Positions 8,339 to 17,976 of a stretch of DNA of 64,000 nucleotides are shown here, one piece after another. The notes beneath the pieces were generated by a model that was not told where the DNA came from, did not search any database, and worked only from the letters and a program-made list of their open reading frames with translations. The translations under genes were made by a program, and so were the position numbers. The first letter of the stretch is position 1, and each line of letters opens with the position of its first letter. The stretch spans positions 124,001 through 188,000 of the forward strand of contig JAEUIE010000019.1 in assembly GCA_016795155.1 (NCBI GenBank), given 5' to 3'. Source of the stretch: Planctomycetia bacterium (GTDB lineage Bacteria; Planctomycetota; Planctomycetia; Gemmatales; HRBIN36).

Positions 8339-8366
8339 AGAATAGGGAAGCAAGGTAGACTGTCAA
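8339..8366 (-). promoter_or_regulatory. Predicted sigma-70-type promoter of the S10 operon
   Basis: On the minus strand a perfect TTGACA (8361-8366) is followed after 16 bases by TATTCT (8339-8344). This would start transcription near 8332 and leave a leader of about 80 bases before rpsJ. It is the only strong -35 element in the 217-base gap upstream of the operon. Confidence 0.6.
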
Positions 8367-8466
8367 TAAGTTGATAAAAAAGTTGGTAATAAATCAATTC
8401 AACTGTAGCGCAAATTATTGCTACCATTGATCTTAGGATGATATACAAAACTATTCATTTCATTTC

Positions 8467-9249
8467 TCAACCGCCAAACCATTTCCACATTTTTCGTAAC
8501 ATCCAATCACCCATGTTTGTAGTCTGCAGTCGATTCAAGATAAACAACGTGCGCAGCCAGAGTGGAAAGCAAACATAAGGCTTTTGCCAGACTATTGCCT
8601 TCGCCATGATGCTGGCTGCTACCGGCAACTCGGTAACTCCTGGTTTTGCTGCATTAATGGTGTGAATCACGCCTGTTCTGATCCATCCGGGATTGAGTGT
8701 CGTGCACTTGATGCCATAGGGTTTCAAATCGACTCGCAAGCTGTCCATCATGACTACCACAGCAGACTTACTCGCACAATAACCCGCCATGCCTGGTAAA
8801 CCTCGATAACTGGAGATACTACCAGTTGTTACCAGGTGCCCTGATTTCCTCGCTACCATTCCAGGCAATACTGCTGCAATCGAATTTGCCACGCCAAGGT
8901 AGTTCACTTGAATCTGCTTGTGAATGCTCTCAAGGCTGAATGGATCAACCGGCGTATCCAACCCGATACCTGCATTGGAGATCAACACATCAATCGGCCC
9001 CAGTTTGTTCTGTGCGCTATCAATAGCACGATGGATATCTTCAGCGACGGTGACGTCTGCACTTTCAATAGCTACATCCCCAGCGCCGGCTTTCTTGAGC
9101 TCTTCACTAATGCCACCCCACGGTTGTCCAGGCAAGTCGATCAATCCCAGTTTCGCACCACGCTGTGCAAACTCTTTCGCAAACTGCAAACCCAGACTTC
9201 TGCTGGCGCCTGTGATGACTATCACCTTCCCAGACATTTCACTTTTCAT
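8467..9249 (-). CDS. SDR family NAD(P)-dependent oxidoreductase
   Basis: A classical short-chain dehydrogenase of 260 residues. The Rossmann cofactor motif TGASRSLG is at residues 13-20, the NAG motif at about 92-94, and the catalytic residues Ser144, Tyr157 and Lys161 (YCASK) are in normal spacing. The C-terminus (residues 225-260) is hydrophobic and Trp-rich (LWLRTLFILNRL, WKWFGG), suggesting membrane attachment. The substrate cannot be told from the sequence. It lies upstream of the ribosomal operon in the same direction, divergent from the gene at 9331. Confidence 0.9.
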   Translation of the reverse strand: MKSEMSGKVIVITGASRSLGLQFAKEFAQRGAKLGLIDLPGQPWGGISEELKKAGAGDVAIESADVTVAEDIHRAIDSAQNKLGPIDVLISNAGIGLDTPVDPFSLESIHKQIQVNYLGVANSIAAVLPGMVARKSGHLVTTGSISSYRGLPGMAGYCASKSAVVVMMDSLRVDLKPYGIKCTTLNPGWIRTGVIHTINAAKPGVTELPVAASIMAKAIVWQKPYVCFPLWLRTLFILNRLQTTNMGDWMLRKMWKWFGG

Positions 9250-9330
9250 GTACTTGCCCCTTTCTCATTGTGTTCTGAAATGTGTAAACTAACCTTCGCA
9301 AAATCTCCAGAACAATCTGGCAATATCTCC

Positions 9331-10113
9331 ATGAATAACATTGAACTCTATCAGTCCGTCGCTGACACCTACCATGCACAGGGCAAGTATCAGGAACGCG
9401 ACAGGTTCCTGGTGCTCGCACTTGATGCAGCACACACCAGTGCACAATATAACCTCGCTGAACAGATTCGCGGCAAACTCCTGCAACTAAATCCCAACCA
9501 CTTGATGAAACCCTACCCCGACTGCAGCACCGCGATTCAATCACCCAACTTCTCAACCTACCTGCAACAACTGCGGAAAAACTTCCCACCCGCCGCAACA
9601 GCCAAACTGCTGAACGAGTTGAGTGGACAGACAGTGACTAAACCCAAGCCCACTATGCTGGCTGCGCCCAGTTTTCCCGCTGCTGAACCCATAGAGGATC
9701 AACTTTCTCCCACTTGGTCAAACATCAATATCGAATCAAAAGCCAAGACAATCGACTTATCCATGCAACGCCCCACTGAACTGGTCGAACCCATCTTTCA
9801 AGAACTATCTTCGGCTTCGAAGCCCATGCACGATCCACTCGCTCATGTTCCCGTATCCCCCCAACCGCCGATTCCGTTTCAAAAAGAACGTCCGATCAGC
9901 AAGCCGCCGACATCCGTTCAGGGGCAAAAGCCGGTCATCGTACCAGTTCCTCAGAGCTACAGCCGCCTGGTTCGCGAGGAAAATATCTCTGGGGTCTGGA
10001 TCGGAAACTTGTTGTTTGTGCTGCTGTTCCTTGCCAGCATTGCAACCCTGGCTTATGTCTTTGTCCTGCCGTTTTATCCTGAAGTCGAGAAAATGCTGAA
10101 AGCTGCGATGTAA
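9331..10113 (+). CDS. Hypothetical protein with helical N-terminal repeat region and C-terminal membrane anchor
   Basis: Not recognised as a named family. The ATG at 9331 gives 260 residues; ATG 9280 in the same frame would add 17. Residues 1-60 (LYQSVADTYHAQGKYQERDRFL) look like a tetratricopeptide-type helical pair. Residues 110-215 are Pro- and Ser-rich and probably disordered. One transmembrane helix (IGNLLFVLLFLASIATLAYVFVLPF) lies near the C-terminus, so it is a tail-anchored cytoplasmic protein. It is divergent from the SDR gene and ends base-to-base with rlmN. Confidence 0.75.
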   Translation: MNNIELYQSVADTYHAQGKYQERDRFLVLALDAAHTSAQYNLAEQIRGKLLQLNPNHLMKPYPDCSTAIQSPNFSTYLQQLRKNFPPAATAKLLNELSGQTVTKPKPTMLAAPSFPAAEPIEDQLSPTWSNINIESKAKTIDLSMQRPTELVEPIFQELSSASKPMHDPLAHVPVSPQPPIPFQKERPISKPPTSVQGQKPVIVPVPQSYSRLVREENISGVWIGNLLFVLLFLASIATLAYVFVLPFYPEVEKMLKAAM

Positions 10114-11163
10114 CTAACTTTTAGTATTTACCACCCCCGCTAGCATGCCACACGCTGCATGCACATCGGCTCCGCCACTGTACCGTCGCACCACAGGCTG
10201 CCCCAGAAATTCATCCAGATCGTCACGAAACTGGGACAACTCTTCCGCACTGGGTGGACTGAATTGACCTGATGCATCATTCACATCAATGATATCCAGC
10301 CGTATCGGCAAATCTTTGACCAGGTTGGCAATCTGTTGTGCATCTTCTTTGCCCGTATTGATGCCACGGAGCATCGTCCAGGCCAACGTGGCACGGTCTC
10401 CCCTGCTCTTCTGATATTCCTGCACTGCTGCCATCAACTCATCCAGTGGGAACGAGCCCTCCACCGGAAATAACTGCTTGCGCTTCTCAGAATTAGCAGC
10501 AGTCAACGAAACAATCAGCCGATATGGATGCCCTTCTGCAGTGAACCGTTTGATCATGGGCACAATGCCAACCGTCGAAATCGTAATGGCCTTGGCGGCA
10601 ATGGCCAGGCCCACCGGCTCACACATGATAGCTGCAGCCTGGATTACCCGCTCATAATTGAGGAACGGTTCACCCATTCCCATGAATACCACGCCGCCGA
10701 TGGGGTGTTCCGACTCTGCCTTGATCCGCATCACCTGGTCAACGATTTCCCAGGTCTGCAAGTTGCGTTTGAATCCCATCCGGCCTGTTGCGCAGAATAC
10801 GCAACCCATGGCACAACCAACTTGAGAACTGACACAGATGATGTACTTCTCATTGCCTGGCCGGTGCAGCAGCGGAATGCGAACCGCTTCAAAAGGCTGA
10901 TCATCTTCGCCGTGAAAGAGGTACTTGGTAAAGCCATCGGTGGGCGAAGTGCGCCGGTCTACAATCTTCAATACTGGAATATGGGTTGCATCCCTCACCT
11001 GTTTGAGCAACTTGTTCGAAACCTGGTCAAGTCTTTCCGGCACTTGGCCATTTTGTCTGACAACCGCTGCCTGCAACCGACGGGCGAGTGTAATATCGAC
11101 ACCAAGATGCTTCAACTCTTCATGTAATCCGAAGGCTGTATGTTGCTTGAATGATATGGTCAT
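10114..11163 (-). CDS. rlmN: Radical SAM 23S rRNA (adenine-C2)-methyltransferase, RlmN family
   Basis: RlmN methylates C2 of A2503 in 23S rRNA and A37 in some tRNAs, by a ping-pong mechanism using a methylated Cys. The 349-residue product has the radical-SAM cluster motif C117-x3-C121-x2-C124, the motif GVVFMGMGEPFLNYE, and the conserved C-terminal Cys338 (HAACGMLAG). The sequence around the cluster, CAMGCVFCATG, also resembles Cfr, a C8-methylating relative, so the exact specificity is not fixed by sequence alone. Housekeeping context favours RlmN. Confidence 0.9.
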   Translation of the reverse strand: MTISFKQHTAFGLHEELKHLGVDITLARRLQAAVVRQNGQVPERLDQVSNKLLKQVRDATHIPVLKIVDRRTSPTDGFTKYLFHGEDDQPFEAVRIPLLHRPGNEKYIICVSSQVGCAMGCVFCATGRMGFKRNLQTWEIVDQVMRIKAESEHPIGGVVFMGMGEPFLNYERVIQAAAIMCEPVGLAIAAKAITISTVGIVPMIKRFTAEGHPYRLIVSLTAANSEKRKQLFPVEGSFPLDELMAAVQEYQKSRGDRATLAWTMLRGINTGKEDAQQIANLVKDLPIRLDIIDVNDASGQFSPPSAEELSQFRDDLDEFLGQPVVRRYSGGADVHAACGMLAGVVNTKS

Positions 11164-11198
11164 GAATCAAATCGTTCTGTGAATCGTATCGGATTACG

Positions 11199-11540
11199 CT
11201 ACTCAGCCGGCTCAATCACTGCTGACATGGAACCTTTCGAATTCTTCGAAAGCGGATCAGCACCATAGGCATGAATCTGTTCCTGCTTCAACTCTGCGCG
11301 TTCTTTGGTCGTGGTATCAACAATTGCTCTGCCTCGGGAATCTACTTCCTGCGCCATCTGGAATGCCTTGGGCACTGGATGGCCGAACAATTCACCCAGC
11401 ATACGGATGACATATTCATAAGTGTGATCATCATCATTCAGCAGTATCACATGGTAAGGTGGCATGTGATACACCTTATCCTTGGATTGCTGCCTAGGCT
11501 TGGCTTTGCGGGTTTTTACTTGCGTCGTCTCAATGCTCAT
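11199..11540 (-). CDS. clpS: ATP-dependent Clp protease adaptor ClpS
   Basis: ClpS delivers N-end-rule substrates to ClpAP/ClpCP. The 113-residue product from ATG 11540 has the core PPYHVILLNDDDHTYEYVIRMLGELFGH, in which the Asn-Asp pair forms the N-degron pocket, followed by VDSRGRAIVDTTTKERAELKQEQIHAYGAD. Residues 1-24 are a basic flexible tail of the kind that enters the Clp pore. Upstream codons to 11615 overlap the end of the phosphatase gene and are not conserved-looking. Confidence 0.93.
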   Translation of the reverse strand: MSIETTQVKTRKAKPRQQSKDKVYHMPPYHVILLNDDDHTYEYVIRMLGELFGHPVPKAFQMAQEVDSRGRAIVDTTTKERAELKQEQIHAYGADPLSKNSKGSMSAVIEPAE

Positions 11541-11595
11541 GCTGCAAAAAATCCTCTCTGAACGTCTGCTATTATTACATCGAACACTGGAAATC

Positions 11596-13230
11596 TCAAC
11601 TATTCCTGCTGACACAAACCAAGGTCAAGTCATCAAACTGTTCAGGTGCAGTTGCAAATTCGTCCACCGCACGCAGAACATGTTGCCCTAAAAGTGGCGC
11701 CTCTTTGGCGCCATTCTTCATGGCAGCCATCAACCTCTCACGGCCGAAAGATTCCTTGTTGCTGTTGTTTGCATCTGTTATGCCATCCGTGCACAAGAGC
11801 AGGCATTCCCCCGGATTCAGTGGAACCTCAACGGCGGAATAAGCAAAATCTTCCACTACCCCCAAAGGCAAGCCATTCATTTCGTTAGCTGCATATTCCT
11901 CAATGGTTCCATCGGCTTTGCGCAAGAGTGGCGGCACTTGCCCGGCATTCACCAGCGTTACAGTGCCTCGCGATGGATCAAGGATGCACAGCAAAAATGC
12001 AACAAATCGATCCGAAATACCTGCCTGATGGAATAGATAGTTCAGCTTATGTACAGCCTGTGATGCATTGGTTTCCGAGAGCACTGCCAGGTTGACATCA
12101 CCGCTCACCCGCGCCATCAACAGCGCTGCAGGAACTCCCTTACCTGCAATATCGCCTACTGAAAGTGCCAGGCGGTTATCTACTAAAGGAAGAAACCCAT
12201 AGAAATCACCGCCCACTTCGCGGGCTGCTTTATAGTGAGCAAAGAACTGATAACCCTCCAGCACAGGCAAACGATTAGGCAGAAAGCACTTCTGCACTTC
12301 CACTGCGAGTTCAATCTCACGCTGCATTTTCTGCCGCAGATTCAGATTCTCATGCAGCTTGACATTATCAAGTGCCACCGCAGCCTGGTTGGCTACCGCA
12401 ATAAGCAACTGCAGATCTTCCTGGTTGAACTTCCTGACACGATCCTGCGTATCGACCTGTAACACGCCAAAGACTTCGCCATCAGAGGAAACCAGTGGCG
12501 CTGCCATGATGGAACGAATCTTGAAATCAGAGATGCTCGCTGCCAGTTGAAACTGTTCATTCTGTGCAGCATCTTCAATCAACAGCGCTTCGGCATTATC
12601 CATACATTTTCTGAGGATGGTCTTGCTGAAGCGTGCCGTCGATTCATCTTTCTCACGTCGTGTCTTCAAAGCCTTGGGAACAAATTGACCATTACTGTCC
12701 TGCACTATGAAAAATCCACGATCAGCCTGGCGAAAGACCTGAAACAGACCATCCAGAATTTTGGGCAGCAGCGGCCCGATTTCAACCGCGCGTGCCAGGC
12801 TGTTGGATACCTCCAGCAGCACGCGCAATCGTTCTGCCGGCTGAGATGCCAGCACATTGACTGAGCCTGCTCCTGCCTGCACCGAGGAAACTACCGTTCC
12901 TGAATCCTCACTGATGCTGGATGATGGAAGCGATGTTTCGTCCACATACTCGCAGAAGAAATCACAAATCTTGACCTTGTCGCCAGGCGTTAACGCTACA
13001 GGCTTGTCTGCCTCCACCTTCTTGTCGTTCAGAACGGTAAGGTTTCTGCTCTTCAGATCCTCAATGTAATAGGCATTGTTGCGCCAGATGATCTTTGCAT
13101 GTTCCCTGCTAACCGCACTGACGTTAAAGACGATGTCGCATTCCGGATTGCGACCAATAACATTGGTCCCCTTTTTCAGCTCAAACCGTTTCCCAGACAG
13201 GGGGCCACGTACCACAACAAGAAAGGGCAT
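11596..13230 (-). CDS. FHA-GAF-PP2C (SpoIIE/RsbU-type) serine phosphatase
   Basis: A cytoplasmic signalling protein of 544 residues with three domains. An FHA domain (1-95; GRNPECDIV then SREHAKI) binds phosphothreonine. A GAF domain (about 133-295; ends AVANQAAVALDNVKLHENL) is a sensor. A PP2C-type phosphatase follows (about 320-544), with metal-binding motifs GGDFYGF (340-346), GDIAGKGVPAALLMA (359-373) and CTDGITDAN. Such proteins usually control anti-sigma-factor antagonists or Ser/Thr-kinase signalling. It is divergent from the ECF sigma gene, a suggestive but unproved link. Confidence 0.92.
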   Translation of the reverse strand: MPFLVVVRGPLSGKRFELKKGTNVIGRNPECDIVFNVSAVSREHAKIIWRNNAYYIEDLKSRNLTVLNDKKVEADKPVALTPGDKVKICDFFCEYVDETSLPSSSISEDSGTVVSSVQAGAGSVNVLASQPAERLRVLLEVSNSLARAVEIGPLLPKILDGLFQVFRQADRGFFIVQDSNGQFVPKALKTRREKDESTARFSKTILRKCMDNAEALLIEDAAQNEQFQLAASISDFKIRSIMAAPLVSSDGEVFGVLQVDTQDRVRKFNQEDLQLLIAVANQAAVALDNVKLHENLNLRQKMQREIELAVEVQKCFLPNRLPVLEGYQFFAHYKAAREVGGDFYGFLPLVDNRLALSVGDIAGKGVPAALLMARVSGDVNLAVLSETNASQAVHKLNYLFHQAGISDRFVAFLLCILDPSRGTVTLVNAGQVPPLLRKADGTIEEYAANEMNGLPLGVVEDFAYSAVEVPLNPGECLLLCTDGITDANNSNKESFGRERLMAAMKNGAKEAPLLGQHVLRAVDEFATAPEQFDDLTLVCVSRNS

Positions 13231-13371
13231 AGTAGATCGCCGGAGGACTTCTGTTCCAGAAAGTTATCTGAATATGGAGAATTTTAAGACGAATAAATGA
13301 AGGACTCAAGCATTTAGTCTAAATTATACTAGGGTTGAAACTTATTTCCCCATACGAGGGAATAGAAGGTG

Positions 13372-14037
13372 ATGCAGGTGAGCGTATCTCGTTACGGCTG
13401 GACATCGATTCCTCGTGCCGTTCCCCCAAAGGATTCCCTGGAGGATTCCGTGGAACAGGTGATCGAGCAGGCTGGCTCATTGAATCAGGAACGGATGCTT
13501 GCCAAAGCCTGCCAGGCTCACGATCCCATGGCCATGAAGAATCTGGTGGAGCGGTTCGAAGCCGATGTCTATCGGGTCTGTTGCCGTTTGCTGTCTGATC
13601 CGCATGAAGCGGAAGACCTTGCCCAGGAATCCTTCATCCGTGTGTTCCGAAGTCTCCATACGTGGGATCAGGAACGCCCGCTGAAACCCTGGATACTCAG
13701 CATTGCCATTAATCGTTGCCGAACGGCATTGGCAAAGCGAGCACGACGGCCACACTTAAGCCCGATTCTCGATACCAACCCCTGCCGCGAAAAACCTGCG
13801 GAACGCACCAGCGATCTTCAGCAGGAAATTAACGCCGCTGTTGATTCTCTTCGTGTGGAATACAAGGAGGTATTCATTCTCTTCCACCAGGAAGAGCTGC
13901 CTTATGAAACCATTGGTTCCATCATGCAGAAACCGGTAGGCACCATTAAAACCTGGCTTCACCGTGCCCGACAATCTGTGGTACAGATTCTTCAGGAACG
14001 GGGAGTAGTTCACACCGGGAGGGAAGGCCTCCAATGA
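13372..14037 (+). CDS. ECF-type RNA polymerase sigma factor
   Basis: An extracytoplasmic-function sigma factor of 221 residues. Region 2 reads DPHEAEDLAQESFIRVFRSLHTWDQERPLKPWILSIAINRCRTALAKR, and region 4 reads LRVEYKEVFILFHQEELPYETIGSIMQKPVGTIKTWLHRAR. GTG 13369, ATG 13372 and GTG 13378 are all possible starts; AGAAGG at 13364 suits the last one, and GAGGG at 13356 suits the ATG. A TGAAAC motif at 13335 is like an ECF -35 box and may mean autoregulation, but no convincing -10 follows at normal spacing. Translation is coupled to the next gene by an ATGA overlap. Confidence 0.92.
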   Translation: MQVSVSRYGWTSIPRAVPPKDSLEDSVEQVIEQAGSLNQERMLAKACQAHDPMAMKNLVERFEADVYRVCCRLLSDPHEAEDLAQESFIRVFRSLHTWDQERPLKPWILSIAINRCRTALAKRARRPHLSPILDTNPCREKPAERTSDLQQEINAAVDSLRVEYKEVFILFHQEELPYETIGSIMQKPVGTIKTWLHRARQSVVQILQERGVVHTGREGLQ

Positions 14038-14675
14038 AAGACATGACTTGTCAGCAGATACAGCATGAACTGCAGGAACTGCTTGATGCACGTTTCGAGG
14101 GTAACCTACCTCTGGAACTGCACCATCATGTGGAACACTGCCAAGCGTGCCAACCGTGGCAGGCACTGTTCAGCGCAACTGCTACCATCATACCCAATGT
14201 GCCTGACCACTTCACACAATCTGTTCTGAACCGCTACCGCCGCGAACAGAACCGCACACGCTGGCTCAGGAATTCGTCGTATCTTGCCTGTGCCGCTGCC
14301 GTCGCCATTGCACTTTTCACCTGGTACATGCAACACCCAGGCCAGATACCTCAGCCAGGCGACCAGCAGCAGGCACAACTCCCACTGAATCCGAATCAAT
14401 TCTTAGCCACTGTGAAACAGGAATTCAATTCGTTCACGGAACGATCCTGGAATTTGCCTAACCCTTCCTTTGAGATTCCTGCTACTTTCACCAGTTGGGA
14501 GTTCCCCGAACTGGATAACCCACTGGAGATCGGTTACCCCACTCTGCGGAACTTCAGCCAGACGATTCAGTATGCTATCGAACCCTTCGAAGAACCAACC
14601 CGCCACGCCATCTCCAGGGTAAAAGCAGTGATCGATGCCCCCGAAGTCAAGAAGTGGGTCAACCGGTTTATTTAG
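14034..14675 (+). CDS. Membrane-bound zinc-finger anti-sigma factor
   Basis: The 213-residue product begins with a ZAS-type anti-sigma domain: a conserved early Cys (MTCQQIQHELQELLDARF) and a zinc site His-x3-Cys-x2-Cys at residues 33-41 (HVEHCQAC). A single membrane helix (SYLACAAAVAIALFTWYM) lies at about 82-99, followed by about 110 extracytoplasmic residues without a recognised domain. It overlaps the sigma gene by four bases (ATGA), the normal arrangement for a sigma/anti-sigma pair. It presumably holds the sigma factor until a periplasmic signal arrives. Confidence 0.88.
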   Translation: MKDMTCQQIQHELQELLDARFEGNLPLELHHHVEHCQACQPWQALFSATATIIPNVPDHFTQSVLNRYRREQNRTRWLRNSSYLACAAAVAIALFTWYMQHPGQIPQPGDQQQAQLPLNPNQFLATVKQEFNSFTERSWNLPNPSFEIPATFTSWEFPELDNPLEIGYPTLRNFSQTIQYAIEPFEEPTRHAISRVKAVIDAPEVKKWVNRFI

Positions 14676-14699
14676 AACTGTAACTCTGTCTAATGGTTG

Positions 14700-14743
14700 G
14701 CACAGACATTCTTGTCTGTGCGCATAGGCAGGAATGCCTGTGC
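14700..14743. repeat. Double hairpin repeat between convergent genes
   Basis: Two adjacent near-perfect inverted repeats. The first (14700-14721) has a 9-bp stem GCACAGACA with loop TTCT. The second (14722-14743) has a 9-bp stem GCATAGGCA with one T-G wobble and loop GGAA. The two hairpins are variants of one another. They fill the gap between the anti-sigma gene and hutH, which converge, so they may serve as a two-way terminator or be a mobile REP-type repeat. A partial similar hairpin occurs at 35194-35210. Confidence 0.7.
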
Positions 14744-14774
14744 CACTGCCACAATTCTCTAAAAAGTCCTGGCA

Positions 14775-16307
14775 TCACACTCCCAGCATCGATTCCCCCA
14801 CAAACGCCGAAAACGCACCCTGCTGCACCAGTTCAGTAGTCACCTGAATATCAGGCGCAAAATAGCGGTCGTGATCATAGAACGGTGCATGACGTCGTAC
14901 CAGTTGCCTGGCCTCTTCCAACTTCGCTGAAGTGTGAAACGGCTTACGGAAATCCAACCCCTGCACCGCAGCCAATAATTCGATGGCCACAATACTTGCC
15001 GCGTTTTCAGCCATCTCCTGCAAACGGCGTGCTGCAAACGTCGCCATCGAAACATGATCTTCCTGGTTGGCAGATGTCGGTATGCTGTCCACCGATGCCG
15101 GGTGTGCCAGCGTCTTGTTCTCACTGACCAAAGCCGCAGCGGTTACCTGGGCAATCATGAACCCCGAATTCACTCCACCATTTTCCACAAGGAACGGCGG
15201 CAAACCCGAAAGATTCTTGTCAATCAGCAATGCCGTTCGCCTTTCCGACAGCGACCCGATCTCCGCTAGAGCTATTGCCAGATTGTCCGCCACCATGGCA
15301 ACCGGTTCTGCATGGAAGTTGCCGCCCGAAATAATCTCATCGGTCTCTGCAAAGATCAGCGGATTGTCCGAAACGCCATTGGCTTCCAGGCAAAGCAGCT
15401 TCGCTGCATGCTGCATCTGATCCAGACACGCCCCCATCACCTGAGGCTGACAACGCAGTGAATAGGGATCCTGCACCTTGCTGCAATTCTCGTGCGACTT
15501 CTCAATCTCGCTATGCCCCAAAAGCTCCCGATACTTCGCAGCGACCTGCTGTTGTGCAGGCAAACCACGCACTTCATGAATGCGTTCATCAAACGGCTTG
15601 CGACTTCCCTGCGCCGCCTCCACCGAAAGTACCCCTGCAACAAGCGCTGCATCAAACACTGCTTCGCAGGCAAAAAGTCCCTGCAGTGCCAGTGCTGTAG
15701 ACACCTGCGTACCATTAAGCAGCGCCAGCCCTTCTTTGGGAGCAAGCACGAACGGTTCTAACCCCGCCTGCTGCATCGCCTGCCTGCCGGTGATGGTCTT
15801 CCCTTGGTAACTGGCCGCCCCCTCGCCAATGAGCACTGCCGCCATATGTGCGAGCGGCGCCAGATCGCCCGATGCACCCACCGAACCCTTGGCCGGTATC
15901 ACCGGATAGACCTGCTTGTTGAAAAGCCTGATCAGTGCATCGATCACTTGCCGACGTACACCAGAATATCCTCGCGCCAGGCTGTTGATCTTCAGTGCCA
16001 GAATGAGCCGCACCGTGGCATCATCCAGCGGCTTACCTACCCCCGCCGCGTGCGACAACACAATGCTTCGCTGCAGTAGTTCAAGCTCATCAGGCTGAAT
16101 CCGCGTGTTGGCCAGCAACCCAAAACCGGTGTTGACACCGTAAACCGTGCGGCCTTCGATCAAAACACGTTTGACACAATCTGCCGCTATATCAATGGCA
16201 GCAAAACTCTCCGGTGACAATTCCAGTTGAAGAGAACTGTCTTTCGCCAGCCTTCGCCAATCTGCCAGCGAAACCCGTCCTGGTTTCATCGTGTAATTCT
16301 TCATCAT
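14775..16307 (-). CDS. hutH: Histidine ammonia-lyase
   Basis: HutH removes ammonia from L-histidine to give urocanate, the first step of histidine breakdown. The 510-residue product has the MIO cofactor triad Ala145-Ser146-Gly147 in [12 protein letters not shown], the N-terminal motif VYGVNTGFG with the active-site Tyr, and QEDHVSMA near the C-terminus. The upstream frame runs into hutU; ATG 16307 lies 1 base past the hutU stop (TAACATG), so I chose it. It is the last gene of the hut operon. Confidence 0.97.
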   Translation of the reverse strand: MMKNYTMKPGRVSLADWRRLAKDSSLQLELSPESFAAIDIAADCVKRVLIEGRTVYGVNTGFGLLANTRIQPDELELLQRSIVLSHAAGVGKPLDDATVRLILALKINSLARGYSGVRRQVIDALIRLFNKQVYPVIPAKGSVGASGDLAPLAHMAAVLIGEGAASYQGKTITGRQAMQQAGLEPFVLAPKEGLALLNGTQVSTALALQGLFACEAVFDAALVAGVLSVEAAQGSRKPFDERIHEVRGLPAQQQVAAKYRELLGHSEIEKSHENCSKVQDPYSLRCQPQVMGACLDQMQHAAKLLCLEANGVSDNPLIFAETDEIISGGNFHAEPVAMVADNLAIALAEIGSLSERRTALLIDKNLSGLPPFLVENGGVNSGFMIAQVTAAALVSENKTLAHPASVDSIPTSANQEDHVSMATFAARRLQEMAENAASIVAIELLAAVQGLDFRKPFHTSAKLEEARQLVRRHAPFYDHDRYFAPDIQVTTELVQQGAFSAFVGESMLGV

Positions 16308-16308
16308 G

Positions 16309-17976
16309 TTACCCCAGCATTGGCAAATCGAGATGCTGTTCCCGAGCAGTTTGCCTTGCAATATCGTAGCCCGCATCAGCATGTCGCATCACACCCGTCG
16401 CAGGATCATTCCACAGCACCCGCTTGATGCGCGCCGCCGCTGCATCAGTCCCATCACAAAGAATCACTACCCCGGCATGCTGACTGAACCCCATGCCCAC
16501 CCCGCCGCCATGATGCAGCGAAACCCAGGTGGCGCCCGATGCGGTATTCAGCAAGGCATTGAGCAAAGGCCAATCGGAAACCGCATCCGAACCGTCCATC
16601 ATGCTCTCCGTTTCCCGATTCGGGCTGGCCACCGAGCCGGAATCGAGATGATCTCTGCCAATAACGATCGGATCTTCGACCTCGCCCCGTGCCACCATTT
16701 CATTGAACGCCAGCCCCAGCCGGGCCCGATCTTTCAAACCCACCCAACAGATGCGGGCAGGCAATCCCTGAAACTGAATCCGCTCCCGCGCCATATCCAG
16801 CCAGCGATGCAGCGATGCATGATCAGGCAACAACTCCTTCACCTTCTGATCCGTCCGGTAAATATCTTCCGGCTTGCCCGAAAGCGCCACCCATCGAAAC
16901 GGTCCAATGCCTTCACAGAACAACGGGCGAATGTAAGCCGGGACAAACCCAGGAAAATCAAATGCGTTCTTTACACCGGTCTCAAAAGCCATCTGCCTGA
17001 TATTGTTGCCGTAATCGAGCGTCGCAGCACCCGATTTCTGCAGCTCCAACATGGCCCTCACCTGCACCGCCATAGACGCCTTGGCTGCTTCAACAACAGC
17101 TTGCGGCTCACTTTGTCTTCGCAACTTCCATTGCTCCAGCGTCCAACCCTGAGGCAAATAGCCATTGAGTGGATCGTGTGCACTGGTTTGATCCGTCACC
17201 ACATCCGGCTTGAATGCATGTTTCGATATTTCGGTAAAGACATCCGCTGCATTGCCCAACAACCCAATCGAGACAGGTTTCTTCTCTGCAAATGATTTCT
17301 TGAGCAGTTGAATCCCATGTTCCAACGATGACGCTTTGACATCGAGGTACCTGGTTCGCAATCGAAAGTCGATGCGGGTTTCATCACACTCAACGGCCAG
17401 CAGCGAGAACCCTGCCATCACGCCTGCCAGTGGTTGAGCGCCACCCATGCCCCCCAGTCCACCGGTCAGAATCCATTTCCCAGTAGCGTTGCCGCCAAAG
17501 TGCTTTTGAGCAACAGCGACAAAAGTTTCATAGGTGCCTTGCACAATTCCCTGCGTGCCGATGTAAATCCAACTGCCCGCTGTCATCTGGCCATACATCA
17601 TCAAGCCGAGCTTATCGAGCGAATTGAAATGCTCCCAGTTAGCCCAGTGAGGCACCAGATTGGAATTGGCCAGCAGAACACGCGGTGCATCGGCATGCGT
17701 CTTGAAAACACCCACCGGTTTGCCCGATTGAATCAGCAGGGTTTCATCAGCTTCCAGTCGCTTCAGCACTTCCACAATCTTGTCGAAGCATTCCCAGTTG
17801 CGTGCCGCCCGCCCAATGCCGCCATACACGACCAGTTCTGCGGGCCGCTCCGCCACTTCCGCATCGAGATTGTTCATCAGCATCCGCATCGCAGCTTCAG
17901 CCTGCCAGTTCTTGCAGCTGATCTGTTTGCCTCGTGGTGCACGAATCACCCTGCTGGCGTCGTTACGGTTTTGCAT
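16309..17976 (-). CDS. hutU: Urocanate hydratase
   Basis: HutU hydrates urocanate to imidazolonepropionate with tightly bound NAD+. The ATG at 17976 gives 555 residues, the family length. Signatures include [72 protein letters not shown] and the NAD-site Gly-rich [13 protein letters not shown]. The C-terminal [17 protein letters not shown] matches the family. The start overlaps the 3' end of hutG by 14 bases. Confidence 0.97.
   Translation of the reverse strand: MQNRNDASRVIRAPRGKQISCKNWQAEAAMRMLMNNLDAEVAERPAELVVYGGIGRAARNWECFDKIVEVLKRLEADETLLIQSGKPVGVFKTHADAPRVLLANSNLVPHWANWEHFNSLDKLGLMMYGQMTAGSWIYIGTQGIVQGTYETFVAVAQKHFGGNATGKWILTGGLGGMGGAQPLAGVMAGFSLLAVECDETRIDFRLRTRYLDVKASSLEHGIQLLKKSFAEKKPVSIGLLGNAADVFTEISKHAFKPDVVTDQTSAHDPLNGYLPQGWTLEQWKLRRQSEPQAVVEAAKASMAVQVRAMLELQKSGAATLDYGNNIRQMAFETGVKNAFDFPGFVPAYIRPLFCEGIGPFRWVALSGKPEDIYRTDQKVKELLPDHASLHRWLDMARERIQFQGLPARICWVGLKDRARLGLAFNEMVARGEVEDPIVIGRDHLDSGSVASPNRETESMMDGSDAVSDWPLLNALLNTASGATWVSLHHGGGVGMGFSQHAGVVILCDGTDAAAARIKRVLWNDPATGVMRHADAGYDIARQTAREQHLDLPMLG

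Noticed and set aside
10114-11163. Cfr-type resistance methyltransferase
   Set aside because: The cluster motif is similar, but housekeeping context and general layout fit RlmN better. Specificity cannot be settled from sequence alone.
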